From contig VGKO01000003.1 in the NCBI GenBank assembly GCA_016867035.1, positions 1 to 45,000 of the forward strand: a stretch of 45,000 bases of DNA, in the 5' to 3' direction. Of this stretch, positions 14,317-20,935 are shown piece after piece; the first letter of the stretch is position 1; every line of letters starts with the position of its first letter. The notes beneath the pieces are model-generated. The model did no database searches. It worked only from the letters and a program-made list of their open reading frames with translations, and was not told the origin of the DNA. The translations under genes and the position numbers were made by a program. Origin of the DNA: Candidatus Pacearchaeota archaeon. Lineage in GTDB: Archaea; Nanobdellota; Nanobdellia; Pacearchaeales; GW2011-AR1.

Positions 14317-14658
14317 TTACCAGTTTCTTACACTTGTTTCTACTCCGCTAACCCAACCGCGAATTATTACCATTATTTTATCTTTTATTGCATCTTTGTC
14401 TTTTATTGAATATTTATATAAGTAACCTGAAGGCAAATTAAATTGTGATCTTGAGATAATATCTTTTTCAAACAGCTTTTTTACGCTCCTTTGCGTTGTT
14501 GATAAGTCCAATTTTAATTCATGTGCCAATTCCTTGGTTGTTAACCCGCTACCTCTTCTCATTAAAGTAACTAGAATGTTGTAATCTGCCTTACTTAATC
14601 CGAATCCACACCTAATAATTTCTTCTATTTCAAATCTTTTGCATGCGAAATCAATCAT
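14317..14658 (-). CDS. wHTH transcriptional regulator (COG3355-like), last gene of trx operon
   Basis: This 113-residue DNA-binding protein has a winged helix: LSKADYNILVTLMRRGSGLT, then KELAHELKLDLSTTQRSVKK as the helix-turn-helix, and a wing RSQFNLPSGYLYKYSI. The form is that of archaeal COG3355/TrmB-MarR-type regulators. Two cysteines, Cys6 and Cys17, stand just before the wHTH and could sense redox state or metal. It is 22 nt downstream of trxB on the same strand, so it is probably co-transcribed with trx and trxB. It may control the operon through the AGTACT palindromes at 16037-16061. It is also next to the fic TGTAGACA boxes, so it could bind there instead. The fold call is good; targets are inference. 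Confidence 0.78.
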   Translation of the reverse strand: MIDFACKRFEIEEIIRCGFGLSKADYNILVTLMRRGSGLTTKELAHELKLDLSTTQRSVKKLFEKDIISRSQFNLPSGYLYKYSIKDKDAIKDKIMVIIRGWVSGVETSVRNW

Positions 14659-14680
14659 TTTTTATTTTTTAAAATTATTT

Positions 14681-15673
14681 TTAGTATTGAGTTAAAGGGG
14701 AGTCTTTATCTCCTTTAGCTTGTACTAGTTCTCTATAAGCTTGACTTGAAGCTATTGCTCCCTGACTAGCTGCAACAACTATTTGCTTGAACTCATTATG
14801 AATAATATCCCCGGCGGCAAAAAATCCTTCTACATTTGTTTTCTGATTTTCATCAGTAAGGATATAGTTATCCTTTGTCTTTACATTTAAAGAAGCGATT
14901 ATTCCCAAATCAGGTAAGCCGCCTGCTTCGATAAAAACACCATTAACATTCAGTATTTTCTTAGAGTTCTTTAATAAAACTCCTTCCACCTTACTTTTAC
15001 CAATAATTTCTGCAAGTTCTTCATTAAAAATAGTCTCTATCTTCTGGTTTTTCTTTATAACATTCAATAATATCTTATCAGGTCTAAAAAACTCTGACTT
15101 TCTATAAATGAGATAAATCTTGCTAGCATGTTCTGCAAGTAAAATTGCAGCAGATATTGCAGAATTGCCTCCGCCTACTACGACTACATTTTTATTCTTA
15201 AAGAAGGGAGCATCACAATTTGCACAGTAACTAACGCCTCTTCCTTTTAGCTCGGATTCACCCTTTATCTCAAGCTTTTTTCTTACTGAACCTGGAGCAA
15301 AAATTACTTTCTTAGCTAAAAAAGATTTAAGATTTGTTTTAATTTCAAAGATTTCTTTTTCTTTAAAAATCCCCTTAATTTCGTCGAATAATACTTCAAC
15401 ACCTATTGACTTTACATGTTCTAAAAACTTTTCAGCCAAATCTTTTCCAGAAATTTCAGAAAATCCTGGATAATTACAAATTTTATGTGCTCCAGCCCAA
15501 TCATCACCGACTTCCCGAGTTATTAATAGAGTTTTTAATCCAAAGCGCTTAGAATAAACTGCAGCACTAACTCCGGCAGGACCCCCGCCAATAATAACTA
15601 TATCATAAAGATTACTTTTACTATTAGATTTATTATGGTTATTGCCAATTTTGTTTTTAGGTAGTTTGGTCAT
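14681..15673 (-). CDS. trxB: Thioredoxin reductase
   Basis: This 330-residue FAD- and NAD(P)H-dependent disulfide reductase keeps thioredoxin reduced. FAD motif: IVIIGGGPAGVSAAVYSKRF near residue 25. Redox motif: Cys150-Ala-Asn-Cys153 followed by Asp (CANCD, usually CATCD). Nucleotide motif: VVVVGGGNSAISAAILLAEH. C-terminal FAD motif: GFFAAGDI and QIVVAASQGAIASSQAYREL. The first 20 residues are a polar extension (KNKIGNNHNKSNSKSN); a shorter start is possible but no better ATG lies near. The gene follows trx by 40 nt on the same strand and precedes the wHTH gene. NADPH versus NADH use cannot be settled by eye; the usual HRRxxxR appears as YRKSEFFR, which lacks one Arg. Confidence 0.95.
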   Translation of the reverse strand: MTKLPKNKIGNNHNKSNSKSNLYDIVIIGGGPAGVSAAVYSKRFGLKTLLITREVGDDWAGAHKICNYPGFSEISGKDLAEKFLEHVKSIGVEVLFDEIKGIFKEKEIFEIKTNLKSFLAKKVIFAPGSVRKKLEIKGESELKGRGVSYCANCDAPFFKNKNVVVVGGGNSAISAAILLAEHASKIYLIYRKSEFFRPDKILLNVIKKNQKIETIFNEELAEIIGKSKVEGVLLKNSKKILNVNGVFIEAGGLPDLGIIASLNVKTKDNYILTDENQKTNVEGFFAAGDIIHNEFKQIVVAASQGAIASSQAYRELVQAKGDKDSPLTQY

Positions 15674-15713
15674 TTGTTGTTGGTTTTGATTGGAAATTGC
15701 TTTCCAAAAATTA

Positions 15714-16031
15714 TTAAATTATTGAATCTATCTTTTCTTTTATGGCTTCTTCCGGAGCATAGCCTACTATTCTATCGACTTCTTGTCCTTTTTTTGCTAT
15801 GACTAGTGCAGGAATACCTTGAATATTAAAATCCGAGGCTAATTCTTGATTTTCGTCAACATTTATTTTAACGAATTTTAATTTTCCCTTATATTGGCCG
15901 CTGAGTTTTTCAAATACTGGCGCCATCATTTTACAAGGCATACACCAATCTGCATAAAAATCGATTATTACTGGTGTTTTTGAATCTACAACTTCTTTCT
16001 TAAAATCCCCTGAATTTATGTGTTCTACCAT
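15714..16031 (-). CDS. trxA: Thioredoxin
   Basis: This 105-residue thioredoxin has the whole fold (PVIIDFYADWCMPCKMMAPV, then KFVKINVDENQELASDFNIQ, IPALVIAKKGQEVDRIVGYA). The active site is Trp29-Cys30-Met31-Pro32-Cys33; Met replaces the usual Gly, which may shift the redox potential. The cis-Pro before the strand (GIPALV) is present. It is the first gene of a trx-trxB-wHTH operon. Its promoter holds a TATA box (TTTATAAA on the minus strand, about 16060-16067) flanked by AGTACT palindromes, which suggests repression or redox control. Confidence 0.95.
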   Translation of the reverse strand: MVEHINSGDFKKEVVDSKTPVIIDFYADWCMPCKMMAPVFEKLSGQYKGKLKFVKINVDENQELASDFNIQGIPALVIAKKGQEVDRIVGYAPEEAIKEKIDSII

Positions 16032-16036
16032 ATTTT

Positions 16037-16112
16037 AGTACTGATATAAGAAAGCAGTACTTTATAAACGTTTTTAAGAACAGAAAGCGAAGCTTGCAAA
16101 AAGCAGTACTTT
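16037..16112. promoter_or_regulatory. AGTACT palindromes at the trx operon promoter
   Basis: AGTACT occurs at 16037-16042, 16056-16061 and 16105-16110. The last two sit in an identical 13-mer AAAGCAGTACTTT (16051-16063 and 16100-16112). The first two are 19 bp apart, about two helical turns, and lie just downstream of the trx TATA box, near the transcription start. The third lies between trx and the divergent DedA-like gene. The arrangement is that of a repressor operator with an auxiliary site. Confidence 0.6.
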
Positions 16113-16174
16113 GAATAAAATTTTAAATATGCGAATTTGAAAACCTATTTAAATCATTAAAACCATTAAGTTAC

Positions 16175-16720
16175 ATGAAAAAAGTTGGTGCTATCGTAAA
16201 GATAATTAGTGTTATTTTTTTTATTTTAATGATTTTTTTATTATTATATAGTATATTCAACTATGCAGGCATAAGAGAACTAAGTAGAAACTTGATGTTG
16301 AATTATGGTTTGGGTGTTGTTTTTCTTCTCGCAATTTTTTTAGATGTATTTCCCCAATATCTCTCTGTACATATGCTTCTTATTATGGCTGGTATTGCTA
16401 ATTTAAATATTTGGTTAGTAGGTTCGGTAGTTACCGTAGGTACTTTTTTTGCTTCAATAATAGGGTTTTGGCTTGGAAGATTATTCGAGGATAATTTCTT
16501 TTTTGAAATTTTTGGGGAGAAAAACTACCGTAAAATACATGAGGGTATGAACCGCCACGGAAAATGGTATGTCGCTATATCGGCTATTTCGCCCTTGCCA
16601 TACATACCTATTATATTCGCTGCATTAGGTATGTCTTGGAAGAATTTTATGATCTACGGAGTTTTTCCTAGAATCCTGGGATTTATAGCTACAATAATTT
16701 TTGTTGCGGTGGTGTTTTAG
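16175..16720 (+). CDS. DedA/VTT-family membrane protein
   Basis: This 181-residue membrane protein has about five hydrophobic segments. The VTT/DedA core is visible: GVVFLLAIFLDVFPQYLSVH, ASIIGFWLGRLFEDN, FGEKNYRKIHEGMNRHGKWY, and the re-entrant SPLPYIPIIFAALGMSWKNF. DedA-like proteins act in lipid scramblase or envelope homeostasis and membrane potential. The family's Gly-x-x-x-Gly and Arg (FPRILGF) near the last helix are conserved. A TATA box CTATTTAAAT (about 16146-16155) about 25 nt upstream implies a leaderless message. It is divergent from the trx operon and could share control through the AGTACT box at 16105. Substrate unknown. Confidence 0.75.
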   Translation: MKKVGAIVKIISVIFFILMIFLLLYSIFNYAGIRELSRNLMLNYGLGVVFLLAIFLDVFPQYLSVHMLLIMAGIANLNIWLVGSVVTVGTFFASIIGFWLGRLFEDNFFFEIFGEKNYRKIHEGMNRHGKWYVAISAISPLPYIPIIFAALGMSWKNFMIYGVFPRILGFIATIIFVAVVF

Positions 16721-16757
16721 TTAAATTGATTAAACTAATCTTATAATTCGTACAAAA

Positions 16758-16835
16758 GATATATAAATGTAAGATTATTAGATGAAATAAGGTGAAATTT
16801 ATTCTTGCATTGCACTAAATAGATTGAAAGGGGGT
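16758..16835 (+). promoter_or_regulatory. Promoter and leader with strong Shine-Dalgarno for the DUF378 gene
   Basis: The TATA box GATATATAAAT (16758-16768) gives a leader of about 60 nt ending in AAAGGGGGT (16827-16835), 15 nt before the ATG at 16851. The TATA context AAAGATATATAAATGTA is identical over 17 nt to that before fic (13107-13123). Confidence 0.5.
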
Positions 16836-16850
16836 CAAAATTAATCAAAA

Positions 16851-17039
16851 ATGGCAAAAAGCGCACTTGATTGGATTGCATTAATCTTGCTTATTATCGG
16901 AGGTCTTAATTGGGGGCTCGTGGGGGTTTTTGAATATGACCTTGTAGCAGCACTATTCGGTGTTGGAGTTGTAGCAAAGACTGTTTATGACTTAGTAGGA
17001 TTAGCTGCATTATACACAATTTATTATTTATTTAAATAA
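16851..17039 (+). CDS. DUF378 family small membrane protein
   Basis: This 62-residue protein spans the membrane twice. It carries the DUF378 pattern: ALDWIALILLIIGGLNWGLV with conserved Gly-Gly-Leu-Asn-Trp-Gly, then EYDLVAALFG and a second helix TVYDLVGLAALYTIYYLF. Function of the family is unknown; it is widespread in bacteria and archaea. It has its own TATA box and a strong Shine-Dalgarno, unlike the leaderless genes nearby, suggesting high translation. T-rich sequence follows it. Confidence 0.85.
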   Translation: MAKSALDWIALILLIIGGLNWGLVGVFEYDLVAALFGVGVVAKTVYDLVGLAALYTIYYLFK

Positions 17040-17073
17040 AAATAAATAAAATATAAAAATGTGTGTTTAAATA

Positions 17074-17128
17074 GTCTTTTTATTCTTTTATTTTTCTTTA
17101 ATTTCTTCTTTTTTTTGTATTTCTCTTT
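17074..17128 (+). terminator. T-rich terminator after the DUF378 gene
   Basis: The stretch contains many T runs, including one of eight. A hairpin GGAAAT/ATTTCC (about 17141-17158) follows. The unit separates the DUF378 gene from the rpoH promoter. Confidence 0.45.
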
Positions 17129-17172
17129 AGCTTTATATCGGGAAATGTCCTTATTTCCATAACCGAAAGCTT

Positions 17173-17241
17173 TTTAAATAGCCCTTGGATTTATTTTATT
17201 ATCACTTAATTGTAATCATGCAAACATTTGCTTTAGCATAG
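17173..17241 (+). promoter_or_regulatory. rpoH promoter and leader with a 7-codon mini-ORF
   Basis: TATA box TTTAAATA (17173-17180) predicts a start near 17200 and a leader of about 85 nt. The leader holds ATG-CAA-ACA-TTT-GCT-TTA-GCA-TAG (17218-17241, MQTFALA). Whether this mini-ORF is translated is unknown; it may be chance. It lies ahead of the whole RNA polymerase cluster. Confidence 0.4.
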
Positions 17242-17286
17242 AATTACGGATAAAATTAAGTCAAAAAAATTCGAGAAATAATTAAA

Positions 17287-17499
17287 ATGCCCCATATTCT
17301 ACAACCAAAACACGCTATATTAAAATCTCAAGAGGTAGAAAAGCTTCTCACAAAATACAATATTTCCTTAACTCAATTACCAAAGATACATTTAGAAGAC
17401 CCGGCTTTGCCAAGTGGTGCTTCGGTTGGTGATGTAATTAAAATAGAGAGAAAAGACGATTCAGGGACTCATGAATATTTCAGAGTTGTTGTTATCTAA
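17287..17499 (+). CDS. rpoH: RNA polymerase subunit H (Rpb5-like)
   Basis: This 70-residue protein matches archaeal RpoH, the counterpart of the C-terminal domain of Rpb5. Key stretches are HILQPKHAILKSQEVEKLL, LPKIHLEDPALPSGASVGDV and IKIERKDDSGTHEYFRVVV. The PxI...DP.....G...GDV...R pattern is the family signature. It sits at the jaw of the polymerase and contacts downstream DNA. It is the first gene of the rpoH-rpoB-rpoA cluster, 65 nt before rpoB. Confidence 0.95.
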   Translation: MPHILQPKHAILKSQEVEKLLTKYNISLTQLPKIHLEDPALPSGASVGDVIKIERKDDSGTHEYFRVVVI

Positions 17500-17564
17500 T
17501 AACCTAAAAATAAAAAATTCAAATCAATTAAAACTATAAACAAAAATTTAAATCAAAAAACAAA

Positions 17565-20500
17565 ATGAAACTCGACACAAAAGATAAATATTTGCTTGTA
17601 AGAAAATATCTTGAAGAACATAGCTTAGTTGAATCAAATATTACTTCTTTTAATAATTTTGTTGAGAAGAGAATGCAAGAAATCGTCGATGAGTTGGGAC
17701 AAAGCTTGCCAAAAGAAGAAGATATTGAAATTAATCTCGGTAAAATAAGGGTTGGGAAGCCATTAATACATGAAGCCGATGGAAGTCCAAACTACATTAC
17801 TCCTGCCGAAGCTAGACTTAGAAACTTAACTTATTCTGCTCCAATATACCTGGAAATAACAGTAAAGCAAGGTGGACAAATTGAAAGTCAAGAAGTAGAA
17901 GTAGGTTATGTTCCTGTAATAGTAAAAAGCAATACTTGTAATATTGCTGGAAAAACAAAAGAAGAACTTATTAAACTTTATATTGATCCTAATGACCCCG
18001 GCGGTTACTTTATTATTAACGGTAATGAAAGAGTTATGGTTATGTCTGAAGATTTGGCAGAAAATCAGCCTTTTATTGAAAGATCAAAAGGAAAAATAAT
18101 GCTTAGACTTTTCTCAAGAAGGGGAAGTTATAGAATTCCAGTATCTGTTACAGATACAACTGAAGGCATTATTGAATTGTCTTTCTCAAGATTCAAAAAT
18201 ATTCCGGCTATTGTTATTCTGAAAGCATTGGGATTAACAAAAGAAGCAGATATTGCTAAATATGTAAGCAAAGAAACCGATGAATTGATTATCAATCTGT
18301 ATGAATTTGCAAATCTATCCACCCCCGAAGATGCTATGATGTATATTGCTGAAAAAACCTCTTTACAGGGAACAAAAAAAGAAATTCTCGATAGAGTTAA
18401 GCAAAGAATTGATTCTTATTTGTTGCCTCATATCGGACTAGAAAAATCCGATAGAACTGAGAAAGCAGTTACTTTGTGTAAAATGATTAAACAATTTTTA
18501 ATTGCTAAAGACACACCAGATAACTTGACCGATAAAGACCATTATGCTAATAAGAGAGTAAGACTTTCTGGAGACTTATTAGCAGATTTATTTAGAGTTA
18601 ATTTAAATATTCTTATAAGAGACATACAACATTCCTTACAGAAAACACAAAAAAGAAAGAAATTTTATTCTTTAAAAACAATAGCCAAATCTACTCTATT
18701 TACACATAGAATCGAAAGTTCTATTGCTACAGGTAATTGGATTGGAGAGAGAACAGGAGTTACCCAGAACATGGATAAAACTAATTACCTTGCTATTCTT
18801 TCTCAATTACAAAGAATTTCCTCGAGTTTACCCGGAGAACAAGAAAATTTCCTTGCAAGAACATTACATCCAACACACTATGGAAGATTCTGCCCAGTAG
18901 AAACCCCTGAAGGTACAGAAATTGGTTTAAGAAAAAATCTTGCTATTTTATCTAAAATATCTACAATGGTTGAACTTGATGATAAAAAGTTTAATGAAGT
19001 TTTGACTACAGCCGGATTAGACAAAGAATTACAGGGTGTTGACGTTTTCTTTAATGGAAGATTTATTGGAGCAGTAAAAGATTCGCCGGCTTTTATAAAA
19101 CAAATAAAAGAGAAGAGAAGAGCACAGATATTGCCTTATCAGATGAGTATACGATATGACAAAAACACAGAATCTATTTTGATTTCCACAGAAATTGGAA
19201 GATCCTTAAGACCTGTTGTTATTGTAGAAAACGAACAATCAAAATTAACAGAGCAGATTATGTCTGAATTAAAAAATGATACTTTAAAATGGAATGATTT
19301 ACTTGCACTGGGAATTATAGAGTATATAGACGCTGCTGAAGAAGAAAATTGCTTGGTTGCTTTATATAAAAAAGATATAACTTCTGAAACAACCCATCAA
19401 GAGATTGATGTTATTGATTTGTTTGGTACAATCACTTCGTTAGTTCCTTATCCAAACTACGATCAGAGTGCAAGACTTATGAGAGGAAGTAAAACTCAAA
19501 AACAGTCTTTAGGATTATATGCTGCTAATTTCTTATGTAGGGTTGATACTGATGTAAGCATTTTACATTACCCACAAAAACCCTTAGTAAGAACTTTTGT
19601 TTACGATACTTTGAATGTTTATCCTTCTGGACAAAATGTAATTGTTGCTATTATGACTCATGAAGGTTATAATATGGAAGATGCAGTTATCTTGAACAAA
19701 GCTTCTGTTGACCGAGGTTTAGCCAGATCAACTTACTTTAGACCTTATACAAGTGTTGAACTTAAATATGCAGGAGGATTGAAAGATCAAGTTGAAATAC
19801 CTGAAAAAGGAACATCAGGATATAGAACCGAAGAAAGTTATAGATATTTAGAAGCGGACGGAGTAGTTTATCCTGAAGCTAAAATGACTTCTGGAGAAGT
19901 TGTTATTGGAAAAACTTCACCACCAAAATTCTTATCTGAATCTCGCGAGATATCAGTTAAAGCAAGAAAAGAAGCTTCAAGTGTGATTAGACAAGAAGAA
20001 TCAGGAGTTGTCGATGGAGTTTTTATTACAGAAAACAGAGATGGTAATAGAATTGTTCAAGTAAGAGTAAGAGATCAAAGAATACCTGAACTCGGAGATA
20101 AATTTGCAACATCACACGGACAGAAAGGAGTTGTAGGAGCTTTAGTTGAAGAAAATGATATGCCTTTTACATCCTCCGGAGTAAGACCTGATATTTTGTT
20201 TAATCCACACGGTATTCCTGGACGTATGACTGTAGGTTATTTAATGGAATTAATTACAGGTAAAATTGGAGCATTATCAGGAAGAGTAATGGATGGAACA
20301 GGATTCCAAGAAACCAGAGTAGAAGACTTGGAAAAACAACTTAAGGAATTAGGATTAAGATACGACGGAAAAGAAACAATGTATAATGGAATTACAGGAA
20401 AAATGATGGAAGTAAAAATTTATGTTGGAACAATGTATTATCAAAAACTTAAATACATGGTTAGCAATAAAATGCATGCGCGAGCATCTGGAAAAGTTAC

Positions 20501-20825
20501 TTTATTAACTCGACAACCTATTGAAGGAAGAGCTAGAGGAGGAGCATTAAGACTTGGAGAAATGGAGCAAGAAGCCTTAGTTGCCCATGGTGCTTCACTT
20601 TTGCTTAAAGAAAGATATGATTCGGATAAAGTTGTGGTACATATCTGCACAAAGTGCGGTTCTGTTGCTGTTGAAGATAATATTCATAAAAAAATCTACT
20701 GTCCTTTATGTGGAAGTCAAGAAGCAGAGCCTGTAGAAATGAGCTATGCTTTTAAATTATTAATTGATGAAATACAAGGCTTACATTTAACAACTAAATT
20801 TGACTTAAAGAATAAATACGAATAA
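17565..20825 (+). CDS. rpoB: RNA polymerase subunit B (unsplit)
   Basis: This 1086-residue second-largest subunit of archaeal RNA polymerase is in one piece (some euryarchaea split it into B'' and B'). Recognisable parts: protrusion/lobe region in the first 450 residues, the fork-like CPVETPEGTEIGLRKNLAIL, the active-site region MTHEGYNMEDAVILNKAS, GDKFATSHGQKG around residue 850, FNPHGIPGRMTVGYLMELIT, EGRARGGALRLGEMEQEALV, and a C-terminal zinc ribbon with CTKC and CPLC. Ser850 stands where the near-universal RHGQKG motif has Arg. The protein is slightly shorter than most archaeal RpoB. It forms the catalytic cleft with RpoA. The gap to rpoA (20826-20935) carries two hairpins. Confidence 0.97.
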   Translation: MKLDTKDKYLLVRKYLEEHSLVESNITSFNNFVEKRMQEIVDELGQSLPKEEDIEINLGKIRVGKPLIHEADGSPNYITPAEARLRNLTYSAPIYLEITVKQGGQIESQEVEVGYVPVIVKSNTCNIAGKTKEELIKLYIDPNDPGGYFIINGNERVMVMSEDLAENQPFIERSKGKIMLRLFSRRGSYRIPVSVTDTTEGIIELSFSRFKNIPAIVILKALGLTKEADIAKYVSKETDELIINLYEFANLSTPEDAMMYIAEKTSLQGTKKEILDRVKQRIDSYLLPHIGLEKSDRTEKAVTLCKMIKQFLIAKDTPDNLTDKDHYANKRVRLSGDLLADLFRVNLNILIRDIQHSLQKTQKRKKFYSLKTIAKSTLFTHRIESSIATGNWIGERTGVTQNMDKTNYLAILSQLQRISSSLPGEQENFLARTLHPTHYGRFCPVETPEGTEIGLRKNLAILSKISTMVELDDKKFNEVLTTAGLDKELQGVDVFFNGRFIGAVKDSPAFIKQIKEKRRAQILPYQMSIRYDKNTESILISTEIGRSLRPVVIVENEQSKLTEQIMSELKNDTLKWNDLLALGIIEYIDAAEEENCLVALYKKDITSETTHQEIDVIDLFGTITSLVPYPNYDQSARLMRGSKTQKQSLGLYAANFLCRVDTDVSILHYPQKPLVRTFVYDTLNVYPSGQNVIVAIMTHEGYNMEDAVILNKASVDRGLARSTYFRPYTSVELKYAGGLKDQVEIPEKGTSGYRTEESYRYLEADGVVYPEAKMTSGEVVIGKTSPPKFLSESREISVKARKEASSVIRQEESGVVDGVFITENRDGNRIVQVRVRDQRIPELGDKFATSHGQKGVVGALVEENDMPFTSSGVRPDILFNPHGIPGRMTVGYLMELITGKIGALSGRVMDGTGFQETRVEDLEKQLKELGLRYDGKETMYNGITGKMMEVKIYVGTMYYQKLKYMVSNKMHARASGKVTLLTRQPIEGRARGGALRLGEMEQEALVAHGASLLLKERYDSDKVVVHICTKCGSVAVEDNIHKKIYCPLCGSQEAEPVEMSYAFKLLIDEIQGLHLTTKFDLKNKYE

Positions 20826-20849
20826 AAAATAAAAACCCATAGCTGGTTT

Positions 20850-20900
20850 CCGCGAAAAACAATGTTTTTCGGGGCCTAGAAAACAGAAATGTTTTCTTGG
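20850..20900 (+). ncRNA. Tandem RNA hairpins between rpoB and rpoA
   Basis: Hairpin 1: CGAAAAAC (20853-20860), loop AAT, GTTTTTCG (20864-20871), extended by CC/GG with a one-base bulge. Hairpin 2: AGAAAACA (20878-20885), GAAA tetraloop of GNRA type, TGTTTTCT (20890-20897), extended by CC/GG across a T-T mismatch. Flanking CATA (20838-20841) and TATG (20901-20904) could close both into a three-way junction. Neither is followed by a T-tract, so this is more likely a structured mRNA element than a terminator. Confidence 0.55.
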
Positions 20901-20935
20901 TTATGAATCCGGCAAACACTAAACAATAAAATAAA

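Noticed and set aside
20850-20900. Bacterial-style intrinsic terminator between rpoB and rpoA
   Set aside because: Neither hairpin is followed by a T run, and rpoA needs to be co-expressed with rpoB.
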